A DNA stretch of 9,295 nt from Cacconaster sp045617505 (GTDB taxonomy: Bacteria; Bacteroidota; Bacteroidia; Bacteroidales; UBA932), in assembly GCA_045617505.1 (NCBI GenBank), contig JAZLIS010000048.1:1-9295 (forward strand), given 5' to 3'. A program made the position numbers and the translations under genes. Shown piece by piece: positions 1 to 5,902 of the stretch (position 1 is the first letter of the stretch; each line of letters opens with the position of its first letter). The notes under the pieces were generated by a model. That model had not been told where the DNA came from and did no database searches. It saw nothing but the letters and a program-made list of their open reading frames with translations.

Positions 1-2
1 GT

Positions 3-72
3 GACCTCGGGTTTTGTAATGCATTGATTATAAGTATTGAAGCTACTTATAAAGTTACAAAATTTTGAGGTC
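3..72. repeat. Nested imperfect palindrome at window edge
   Basis: The outer arms are GACCTC (3-8) with GAGGTC (67-72) and TTTTGTAA (12-19) with TTACAAAA (55-62). The GGG/TTTT between them could form G-U pairs in RNA. Inside is a second, perfect 9-bp inverted repeat, TTATAAGTA (28-36) with TACTTATAA (44-52), around a 7-nt loop. A short T-run (73-76) follows the right arm, so it could be the terminator of a gene ending just left of the window. A small mobile-element remnant is another possibility. The pairing is seen directly; the role is inferred. Confidence 0.5.
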
Positions 73-159
73 TTTTGCAAGTTTAATTAATTGATATTCA
101 ATAATATACAGCGATTTTTTCAAAAATTGTCATGTGCTAAAAATTTCCTTACTAAAAGA

Positions 160-190
160 TTTGGAGTTTGTCATTCTTTTTATACATTTG
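160..190 (+). promoter_or_regulatory. Bacteroides-type promoter of the DUF2795 gene
   Basis: The -33 box TTTG (160-163), a 19-nt spacer and the -7 box TACATTTG (183-190, a perfect TAnnTTTG) match the sigma-ABfr consensus. Transcription should start near 196, giving a leader of about 30 nt before the ATG at 229. This is the best-spaced promoter in the window. Nothing else is recognised in the AT-rich stretch 73-228. Confidence 0.75.
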
Positions 191-228
191 CAATCCATCA
201 TCAAAGAACCTGCTAAATTTCTGAATTT

Positions 229-450
229 ATGTATTGGACACTTGAACTTGCATCCAAACTTGAGGATGCCCCCTGGCCTGCAACCAAAGACGAACTGATA
301 GATTACGCCACCCGCAGCGGCGCTCCCCTCGAAGTAGTGGAGAATCTGGAAGACCTTGAAGATGACGGTGAAGTATATGACTCCATCGAAGACATCTGGC
401 CCGACTACCCCACCAAAGACGACTTCTTCTTCAACGAGGAGGAATACTAA
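229..450 (+). CDS. DUF2795 small acidic protein
   Basis: This encodes a 73-residue protein of unknown function. The opening MYWTLELASKLEDAPWPATK, the central RSGAPLEVVENL and the ending FFFNEEEY match my recollection of the short DUF2795 proteins found throughout Bacteroidetes. It is very acidic, especially in the second half (EDLEDDGEVYDSIEDIWPDYP). It has no signal peptide or membrane segment, so it is predicted to be a compact cytoplasmic protein. Its length is normal for the family. The start is supported by the promoter about 40 bp upstream and by the conserved N-terminus. It appears monocistronic: its own promoter lies upstream, and a palindromic hairpin and a new promoter lie between it and the next gene. 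No biochemical role is proposed. Confidence 0.88.
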   Translation: MYWTLELASKLEDAPWPATKDELIDYATRSGAPLEVVENLEDLEDDGEVYDSIEDIWPDYPTKDDFFFNEEEY

Positions 451-480
451 CTGAATAATTGTACCGCGATACCCGGAGTC

Positions 481-522
481 CGCAAAGCGAGTTAGGCTAT
501 ATCGTGCCCGACTCGCTTTGTG
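481..522 (+). repeat. Palindromic intergenic element, copy 1
   Basis: A 12-bp stem, CGCAAAGCGAGT (481-492) with ACTCGCTTTGTG (511-522), contains one G-U pair and encloses an 18-nt loop carrying TCGTGCC. It starts 30 nt after the DUF2795 stop. The same element recurs at 1956-1995 on the other strand, including the non-palindromic loop. No clear U-tract follows, so it is not a standard intrinsic terminator. It may still act as a 3'-end hairpin, or belong to a dispersed REP-like family. Confidence 0.7.
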
Positions 523-562
523 GTTTATGGAGAGGACAGTGTTTTTTTTCAACAAAAAAAAG

Positions 563-570
563 TAACTTTG
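563..570 (+). promoter_or_regulatory. -7 promoter box for the oxidoreductase gene
   Basis: TAACTTTG is a perfect TAnnTTTG. The expected -33 position (about 540-543) falls at the left edge of a T-run (542-549) and has no clean TTTG. The inferred leader is about 35 nt before the ATG at 613. The same GTAACTTTG string precedes the GH78 gene at 7360-7368. Confidence 0.6.
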
Positions 571-612
571 TAAGGATGAGTTTACTGATATTTCACAACT
601 AACAATAGAATT

Positions 613-1941
613 ATGCAAAGACGAGATTTCCTTAAGGTATCAGCATCGGTAGCCGCCGCCACTGCAATACCATCATCACTGACAGCAGCGGCCAGGACCG
701 CCAACACTTCAAAGTCAAAGGACGGCAAGATACGCCTCGGATATATAGGACTGGGATGCCAGTGCGCCTGGGCTCTCCTCCCCTCCTTCATAAACAAGGA
801 CAGAGTCAGGGTTGTCGCAGGCTGCGACCTCTATGACATCAAACGCGAACGTTTCCGCCGTCAGGTCACAGAGTACTACCAGAGCAAAGGCGAGAAGAAA
901 GTAAAAGTGGATCTCTACGAAGACTACAAGGAGCTCATCGCCCGTCAGGATATCGACGCAGTCGTAATCGCAACCCCAGACCACTGGCATGCACTCGTGG
1001 CCATCGAAGCCCTCAAGTCAGGCAAGGACGTCTATCTTGAGAAGCCTATGACCCTCACCGTCTATGAAGGCCAGATGCTCTGCAAGGCTGTCCGCAAGTA
1101 CAACAGGAAGCTCCAGGTCGGCTCAATGCAGAGATCCTGGAAAGAATTCAACCACGCCACATCTCTCGTAAGAGAAGGCGTCCTGGGCAAAATTGAGAGA
1201 ATCAAGGTATATGTGGGACGCAACCAGTACAACCCGGACCTCGGCACCCCAGTGCCCATCACTCTTCCCAAAATGGATGTCCCTGCCGGACTGAACTGGG
1301 ACAAATGGATCGGCCCCCTTCCCGCAGACACGTACTACAGCGAAGGCCTCAACCCTGCAATCACTCCCGAGAAAGATGAAAGGTGCTACGGTGAATGGCG
1401 CTATTTCAAGGGTCTCGGCGGCGGTCTGATGACCGACTGGGGAGCACATATGTTCGACATCGCGCAGTGGGCAATCGGCAAGGACGGCAGCGGCCCCGTG
1501 GAGGTCTATCCCGCAGGCTACAGCTTCTATGACCGCATCACTTACAAATATGACAACGGCATCGTGATGACCGAAGAGCCCATCAGTTTCAGCGACGGGA
1601 GAATCGACAACGGCTGCATGATTTACGGAGAGAAAGGGTGGATCAAGGTACGCCGCGGAGGCTTCGAGTGCTCCGATCCCAAGTTCGAAATGCCGGAAGG
1701 CGAATTCGAGGGCCGCGACCACTATGACGCATTCCTCGATGCTATCGAGACATGTGTCGATCCCAACTGCACTGTAGAGATCGGCCACTCTTCAAACACT
1801 GTCTGCATACTGGGCAACATAGCAATGGAACTCGGACGCCCCCTCAAGTGGAACCCCATCGTCCAGAAATTTATGGATGACCCCGAGGCGAACAAGAAAC
1901 TCCATTACGAATACAGGGAAGGCTACAAGCTCGAGATATAG
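613..1941 (+). CDS. Tat-exported Gfo/Idh/MocA family oxidoreductase
   Basis: This is a 442-residue NAD(P)-dependent sugar-type dehydrogenase of the Gfo/Idh/MocA superfamily, predicted periplasmic. The N-terminus MQRRDFLKVSASVAAA is a twin-arginine signal, so the enzyme is probably folded with its cofactor before export. The Rossmann dinucleotide site is at about residues 43-51 (GYIGLGCQC), where the usual third glycine is replaced by cysteine. The EKP motif with the probable catalytic lysine K144 is at 143-145. The substrate-domain signature DWGAHMFDIAQW (about 275-286) is typical of the secreted branch. The length is normal for that branch. Substrate cannot be read from sequence, and a GH109-like NAD-dependent glycosidase cannot be excluded. 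It has its own promoter and converges on the GH97 gene, with only 56 bp between the two stop codons. Confidence 0.88.
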   Translation: MQRRDFLKVSASVAAATAIPSSLTAAARTANTSKSKDGKIRLGYIGLGCQCAWALLPSFINKDRVRVVAGCDLYDIKRERFRRQVTEYYQSKGEKKVKVDLYEDYKELIARQDIDAVVIATPDHWHALVAIEALKSGKDVYLEKPMTLTVYEGQMLCKAVRKYNRKLQVGSMQRSWKEFNHATSLVREGVLGKIERIKVYVGRNQYNPDLGTPVPITLPKMDVPAGLNWDKWIGPLPADTYYSEGLNPAITPEKDERCYGEWRYFKGLGGGLMTDWGAHMFDIAQWAIGKDGSGPVEVYPAGYSFYDRITYKYDNGIVMTEEPISFSDGRIDNGCMIYGEKGWIKVRRGGFECSDPKFEMPEGEFEGRDHYDAFLDAIETCVDPNCTVEIGHSSNTVCILGNIAMELGRPLKWNPIVQKFMDDPEANKKLHYEYREGYKLEI

Positions 1942-1955
1942 CGGTCCCCTAAGTA

Positions 1956-1995
1956 CGCGAAGCGAGTCAGGCACGACAACCTGACTCGCTTTGTG
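1956..1995 (-). repeat. Palindromic intergenic element, copy 2
   Basis: A 16-bp stem, CGCGAAGCGAGTCAGG (1956-1971) with CCTGACTCGCTTTGTG (1980-1995), has two G-U pairs and an 8-nt loop. It sits between the convergent oxidoreductase and GH97 genes and begins 2 nt beyond the GH97 stop. Read on the minus strand, its arms and loop (TCGTGCC) align with copy 1 at 481-522 with few differences. It probably acts at the 3' end of one or both transcripts, but there is no strong U-tract on either side. Confidence 0.75.
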
Positions 1996-1997
1996 AT

Positions 1998-3977
1998 TTA
2001 TTGAGGCCTTTTTTTGATCTTTGCGGCGAAGCCTCCGTTGCGGGCCATACGGATTGTGATGCTCTGTGCCCCGTCAACTTCCGACTCATTGTTGCGGTAG
2101 TCCATGGCAATCTTGTCCGCTTCGGGGCCGTCGGTAAAGGCAGACATAGTCCACTTCCTGCCATTGCCCAGAAAACTCAGGTCAATCCTGACATCGCGCG
2201 CAGTGGAATTGTTCAGGCCGGCGATGTACCACACATCACCGCTTCGTTTTGCCACCACGTAATACTCACCCAACTTTCCCGACAACACCTTCGTGTCATC
2301 CCATTCGACGGGAACGCCGCACAGGAAGTCTCTGCAGTCAGGATACATATCATAACGGCAGGGATTGTCGGCAAGCATCTGAATACCGGATTCGAACGCA
2401 ACAAGTTGCGCGAGCTGGGATGCTTTCGTACCCACAGCAGGCGTTTCGGGACGTCCGCCGCCGTAGTGCTCGGGCTGACGGCATTCCATCATACCCGGAG
2501 TGAAATCCATAGGACCGACCGCATTACGGATGTACGGCTGGAACACAGTGTTGTCCGGCTGACAATTCCTGCAGAATTCAAGGCCCCTCACACCTTCGTA
2601 CGAAAGGACGTTGGGATAGCGGTATTCCAGGCCACTTGGGTGGAACGCTCCGTGGAACAGGACGACGATGTGATGTTCGGCGGCTTTCTTCGCCACTCTT
2701 TCGTAGTAGTTCACCATCCACTGGTCCAAGCGGTTCATAAAGTCAATCTTAACTCCCTTCACGCCCCACTCCTCGAAGGTGGCGAACATCTTGTCGATAT
2801 TCTTTTCGACAGTAAGCCAGGGCAGCCAGAGCAAGACACCGACACCCTTTGACCCGGCATAACTGATAAGTTCGGGAAGATGCAGTTCAGGAGTGGTATC
2901 ATACGGATTTTCGGTGTCGAGAGCCCACCCTTCATCGAGCAGGATATAATTCACACCGTTCTTTTGGGCGAAATCCGTGTAGTATTTGTAAGTTTCCAGA
3001 TTGATTCCGCTGACGAAATCAATGCCAGGCCCGAACGGAGTGCCGTTGAGCCAGTCCCAAGTGGTCTGTCCGCGCCTGATCCACGAAATGTCTATCCTTG
3101 ACTCGGGAGCAAGCCTCATCGGCATGGCATTCTCCGCCAGAGCACGGTCATCCTGCGTGACGAGAATATATCTCCAGGGGAATGACCTTGTGCCGGAGGT
3201 CTGTGCTATCCCTTTGCTGTATTCGACAATCTTCAGAGTCCTGTCGTCATCGGGAGCGAACTTGACCGGATTCAGGGAATGATATGCATTGAACGTTTTT
3301 TTCCCGCAAGGCTTCACGAAAAGCGCGGGATAGTCTTCAAGGTCGAATTCACTCACCAGAACCTTATGTCCCGGATAGGTGGCGATGAACGGAACTTCCC
3401 ATATCTGATCGGGGGCGAGGTCGGTGGAATTCACTGTGGAATAAAGTTCCTCGCAGGCGGTCTCGATGTTTTCGGCAATCTGTCCGACAACGGTCAGGGA
3501 CCCGGGCATATTGAACTGGGCGTCTTCACCGAGCACTTCAATCCCGCCCGGCAGATTCGTTACGAAACGGTATGCCAAGCCATCATCGTACACCCTCCAC
3601 AGAATCGTGTATCCCCCTCTAAGTTTCAAGGTAAGAAGGTTGTAGTTGTTCTCTGTTTCGGCAAACTTCAATTTGAAGTCCGGACGGACGGTCTGCCTGA
3701 CCTCCGTGACTTTGCTGGTGCTTAAGACTGCCTGCTCCCCGAGCGTGCGGTCGGCAAGATGCAGGGCAACCTTGTTGCCGGACATAAGGGTCTCCCCTTT
3801 GCTGATGAGGTCATACCTGATGTCCCCTGCGACGGTGACTTTCACTTCAATCTCTCCATTGGGGGATTTGACGTTTATGATTCTTGTTTTGGGAGCAGCC
3901 GAGGCAGTCACGGTGAGAATGGCCGCGAGCAAAAGTGGAGCCGCGGATGAGACAATGATATTGACGAAAGATTTCAT
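1998..3977 (-). CDS. GH97 glycosidase, retaining alpha-galactosidase type
   Basis: This is a 659-residue glycoside hydrolase family 97 enzyme, predicted to be exported. Residues 1-27 form a signal peptide ending TASAA. The N-terminal GH97 beta-sandwich follows (about 30-300, starting IINVKSPNGEIEVKV). The (beta/alpha)8 catalytic domain runs from about 300 to 555 and the C-terminal beta domain from about 556 to 659. In the catalytic barrel, GVKIDFMNR (408-416) puts an aspartate, D412, at the nucleophile position known from the retaining enzyme BtGal97b. SYEGVRGLEF (459-468) supplies the likely acid/base E461. SusB-type inverting alpha-glucosidases use glutamates instead, so alpha-galactosidase, or the related beta-L-arabinopyranosidase activity, is the better guess. 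Length matches retaining members. It is the last gene of a minus-strand operon, 29 nt behind the phosphoesterase gene. Confidence 0.92.
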   Translation of the reverse strand: MKSFVNIIVSSAAPLLLAAILTVTASAAPKTRIINVKSPNGEIEVKVTVAGDIRYDLISKGETLMSGNKVALHLADRTLGEQAVLSTSKVTEVRQTVRPDFKLKFAETENNYNLLTLKLRGGYTILWRVYDDGLAYRFVTNLPGGIEVLGEDAQFNMPGSLTVVGQIAENIETACEELYSTVNSTDLAPDQIWEVPFIATYPGHKVLVSEFDLEDYPALFVKPCGKKTFNAYHSLNPVKFAPDDDRTLKIVEYSKGIAQTSGTRSFPWRYILVTQDDRALAENAMPMRLAPESRIDISWIRRGQTTWDWLNGTPFGPGIDFVSGINLETYKYYTDFAQKNGVNYILLDEGWALDTENPYDTTPELHLPELISYAGSKGVGVLLWLPWLTVEKNIDKMFATFEEWGVKGVKIDFMNRLDQWMVNYYERVAKKAAEHHIVVLFHGAFHPSGLEYRYPNVLSYEGVRGLEFCRNCQPDNTVFQPYIRNAVGPMDFTPGMMECRQPEHYGGGRPETPAVGTKASQLAQLVAFESGIQMLADNPCRYDMYPDCRDFLCGVPVEWDDTKVLSGKLGEYYVVAKRSGDVWYIAGLNNSTARDVRIDLSFLGNGRKWTMSAFTDGPEADKIAMDYRNNESEVDGAQSITIRMARNGGFAAKIKKRPQ

Positions 3978-4006
3978 AAGACTTAGAAGCTGTTTTGAAA
4001 CGTTTC

Positions 4007-4867
4007 TCAGTTCAAACTGACGAATTCCGTTTCGATATTTTTACCCACGGTCAACATCACATAACCTGCGTTGTCCGCACTCTCTTCCAAAGCGTCGGCA
4101 ATGACATATTCAACTCCCTTAAAGGCAGTCTGTTCCCTATGGTGATCATGCCCCGTCAGAACGATATCCACACCATATCCGGCAAAAAGGTCAGCCAGAT
4201 CATAAGTCTCCTCCAAGGCGTAGTTGCTCGTATGCCCCTGAGATGTGTCTTTCATAAAGAAATGTGTGTGTGTGAAAACTATGACATTCCTGTAGCCTGA
4301 GCTTTTGGTCTTGAGAATCTCTTCAAGCCATTCACGCTGCAGGGAGCCAAGTGTGCCTCCACCGGACTCCAGCGAAATGTACAGATCTTTCGCATTGGGC
4401 GTAACAACTTCAAACCAGTAAGTTGAAGCGCCAAAACTTTTGTAGAATTCCTTCCACCGGCCCCAGTACAAATCGTGATTCCCGGCTGTTACAAAAAGTT
4501 TGCGTGTTCCATTCTCAATAATGGGAGAAGTATGTGAGATAAACTCCGTAAATGGCTTGTCTCCATCCACGAGGTCTCCCAGGCAGATAACGACTGGAGC
4601 GGCGCCATTGATCTGGAAGGACTCGCTCACAAACCGGTCCAGATTCTTTGTCTCACCCACGAGATGACTGTCTGAAAAGACGAAAACCACATATCGGTCG
4701 GAAAATGTCCGTATCGTCTGATAGCCGTGCAAGGCATTGTACTCCATTGACTGCCGGAACCGTTCATCAACGTTCTCCCCGGCAGGTGCAAACATTCCGG
4801 TAAAATAATATTTTTCACAGGAAGCAAGACATATGGAAACGGTAAGTATGGTCAAGAATCTTTTCAT
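4007..4867 (-). CDS. Calcineurin-like metallophosphoesterase lipoprotein
   Basis: This 286-residue protein has a lipoprotein signal peptide (MKRFLTILTVSICLASC, lipid-modified C17), so it is anchored outside the inner membrane. It carries the complete two-metal set of the calcineurin-like phosphoesterase fold: D66-S-H68, G97-D98, G129-N-H-D132, H200-T-H202 and G239-H-D-H242. It is therefore expected to be an active phosphoesterase. Substrate is unknown; exported relatives act on nucleotides, phosphosugars, phospholipids or phosphodiesters. The start lies 5 nt after the stop of the outer-membrane protein gene and the stop lies 29 nt before GH97, so the three genes are almost certainly co-transcribed. 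The start is fixed by the signal peptide. Confidence 0.88.
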   Translation of the reverse strand: MKRFLTILTVSICLASCEKYYFTGMFAPAGENVDERFRQSMEYNALHGYQTIRTFSDRYVVFVFSDSHLVGETKNLDRFVSESFQINGAAPVVICLGDLVDGDKPFTEFISHTSPIIENGTRKLFVTAGNHDLYWGRWKEFYKSFGASTYWFEVVTPNAKDLYISLESGGGTLGSLQREWLEEILKTKSSGYRNVIVFTHTHFFMKDTSQGHTSNYALEETYDLADLFAGYGVDIVLTGHDHHREQTAFKGVEYVIADALEESADNAGYVMLTVGKNIETEFVSLN

Positions 4868-4872
4868 AGCGT

Positions 4873-5580
4873 TCAGAATTTATAGCTGACCCCCATTCTG
4901 GTGTCAATCCCGTAAAAAGAGGCTATCTGTTGGAACGTACCGGTCGGCTTGATTCTGACACAGGCAAGCAGACTGAATTTGTCATTCAGATCGTAATGTC
5001 CGTTTATAAAGAACATCGGCTGCCACATACGTTCATATTCGTATTCGTCGTAGTTGGAGATTCCGCCACCCACATTCCATCTGCATTCCAGAGGTCTGAC
5101 GCGGAACGCCACGCGATATACCAGATTCAGAGGGGTCTCCCAGATGGAAGAGTTCTCCGCCATCCCTCCGGCGCCGAACATTCCCTTACAGGACAGACCT
5201 GCCTGAACGCTGACATAATTCATCCTGTAGCCGGCACTTGCCGCAAACACCAATTCTGAAGCGTCGAATTTGTAGAGGTTTCTGAAATTGGCAGTCCCGT
5301 CAATGAAAATTTCCCCCACCGGCAATTTGAATTTCGGCCTTGCGGTGATGGAAGACGAGAATACCCCGGCAGTGAGTATTTCGGCATTGGCCGTCATCTC
5401 GAAATGCTCCGCCATGGGGAAGAAACCGCGGACATCAAAACCTCCGTAATTCTTCCAGGAGGTATTGTAGCCATAATTAGCGTATGCGGAAATGCCGTAT
5501 CTGTCGTTACCGTAGGTTTGAGCATTCAGCGCAACGCCAGCCAGCAGAAAAAAAACGAGGATAAATACTTTTGTCTTCAT
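4873..5580 (-). CDS. Small outer-membrane beta-barrel protein, function unknown
   Basis: This is a 235-residue protein with a clear signal peptide (MKTKVFILVFFLLAGVALNA, then QTYG). The rest consists of alternating amphipathic segments rich in Tyr, Gly and Phe, and the chain ends in MGVSYKF. A C-terminal phenylalanine strand is the usual recognition signal for the BAM machinery. A single barrel of about 10-12 strands is plausible. I do not recognise a specific family. The reading frame is open to an ATG at 5622, but the start at 5580 is preferred: it begins the signal peptide, and the upstream ATG lies before the predicted transcription start (about 5614). It is the first gene of the operon with the phosphoesterase and GH97. 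Confidence 0.8.
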   Translation of the reverse strand: MKTKVFILVFFLLAGVALNAQTYGNDRYGISAYANYGYNTSWKNYGGFDVRGFFPMAEHFEMTANAEILTAGVFSSSITARPKFKLPVGEIFIDGTANFRNLYKFDASELVFAASAGYRMNYVSVQAGLSCKGMFGAGGMAENSSIWETPLNLVYRVAFRVRPLECRWNVGGGISNYDEYEYERMWQPMFFINGHYDLNDKFSLLACVRIKPTGTFQQIASFYGIDTRMGVSYKF

Positions 5581-5619
5581 TGATTCCCGGGGATTCGACC
5601 CACATATTTCTTTCAGAGG

Positions 5620-5649
5620 CAAAAATACAAAAAAAAGGCGTTATTCAAC
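5620..5649 (-). promoter_or_regulatory. Promoter of the barrel-phosphoesterase-GH97 operon
   Basis: On the minus strand, -7 TATTTTTG (5627-5620) is a perfect TAnnTTTG. It follows GTTG (5649-5646) with an 18-nt spacer. The -33 box falls inside the hairpin of the upstream tRNA terminator, so the two signals overlap. Transcription should start near 5614, giving a leader of about 34 nt to the start at 5580. Confidence 0.65.
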
Positions 5650-5652
5650 GCC
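5629..5652 (-). terminator. Intrinsic terminator of the tRNA gene
   Basis: On the minus strand, GGCGTT (5652-5647), loop GAAT (5646-5643) and AACGCC (5642-5637) are followed by eight T residues (5636-5629). It lies 11 nt beyond the tRNA 3' end. On the plus strand the same stem is followed by five T residues (5654-5658), so weak bidirectional action is possible. Confidence 0.8.
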
Positions 5653-5663
5653 CTTTTTCCCAG

Positions 5664-5737
5664 TCGGGATGATCTGACTCGAACAGACGACCCCCACGTC
5701 CCTAACGTGGTGCGCTAACCAACTGCGCCACATCCCG
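5664..5737 (-). tRNA. tRNA-Pro, anticodon AGG
   Basis: This is a 74-nt cloverleaf. The acceptor stem is CGGGATG/CATCCCG (7 bp) and the D stem GCGC/GCGC, with GG in the D-loop. The anticodon stem is CCACG/CGTGG around the 7-nt loop TTAGGGA. The variable region is 5 nt. The T stem GTCTG/CAGAT has one G-U pair, and the T-loop is TTCGAGT. Anticodon positions 34-36 are A5703, G5702 and G5701. C1-G72, discriminator A73, G35 and G36 are the known bacterial tRNA-Pro identity elements and support proline. CCA is not encoded (CTG follows). A34 is unusual for bacterial tRNA-Pro and would need deamination to inosine for broad decoding. No canonical feature is missing. Confidence 0.92.
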
Positions 5738-5747
5738 AATCGGACCG

Positions 5748-5755
5748 CAAAGAAA
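5748..5755 (-). promoter_or_regulatory. Possible -7 box of the tRNA gene
   Basis: On the minus strand, TTTCTTTG differs from TAnnTTTG at one base and ends 10 nt before the tRNA 5' end, the right distance for a tRNA promoter. No convincing -33 box is visible in the very AT-rich sequence behind it. Confidence 0.4.
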
Positions 5756-5830
5756 GCAATAAATTTTCTATTTATGAAATAAAAATGAAAAAAAATATCA
5801 TAAAAAGCTGTTTAATGTAAATTTGAACAC

Positions 5831-5838
5831 TATCTTTG
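5831..5838 (+). promoter_or_regulatory. -7 promoter box for the AGCS symporter gene
   Basis: TATCTTTG is a perfect TAnnTTTG. The -33 region (about 5807-5812) has only a weak T-rich match. The inferred start near 5845 gives a leader of about 58 nt, in which I see no riboswitch-like folding. It points away from the tRNA gene, so this AT-rich gap is a divergent promoter region. Confidence 0.6.
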
Positions 5839-5902
5839 CAACATTCGCAAATGACGGGACATACAGAAAAGATTCATAGGTGAGCACGTTAAAATAATTT
5901 GA

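Noticed and set aside
481..522. Palindromic elements as integron attC sites or CRISPR repeats
   Set aside because: They lack the R'/R'' core sequences of attC, there is no array with regular spacing, and no integrase or cas gene is visible.
130..618. 162-codon minus-strand open frame across the DUF2795 gene
   Set aside because: The DUF2795 protein on the other strand is recognisable and has a perfect promoter. This frame also runs through the palindromic element and both plus-strand promoters.
1123..1788. 221-codon open frame on the minus strand opposite the oxidoreductase
   Set aside because: It overlaps the catalytic core of a well-supported gene, and its sequence resembles no known family; it follows from the GC-rich third positions of the real gene.
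2001..2852. 283-codon open frame on the plus strand opposite GH97
   Set aside because: It lies wholly antisense to a clear GH97 gene with intact motifs; its product has no recognisable domain and a composition typical of a shadow frame.
5581..5622. Longer start (ATG at 5622) for the outer-membrane protein
   Set aside because: It would place 14 polar residues before an obvious signal peptide, and it lies upstream of the predicted transcription start.
5694..5710. Possible four-base (frameshift suppressor) anticodon in the tRNA
   Set aside because: The GGG run after A34 is suggestive, but the loop is a normal 7 nt with a perfect 5-bp stem; G37 is the standard base 3' of proline anticodons.
5664..5737. 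tRNA gene as an integration site of a mobile element
   Set aside because: No integrase gene and no second copy of the tRNA 3' end are visible in the window; the flanking genes look like ordinary chromosome.
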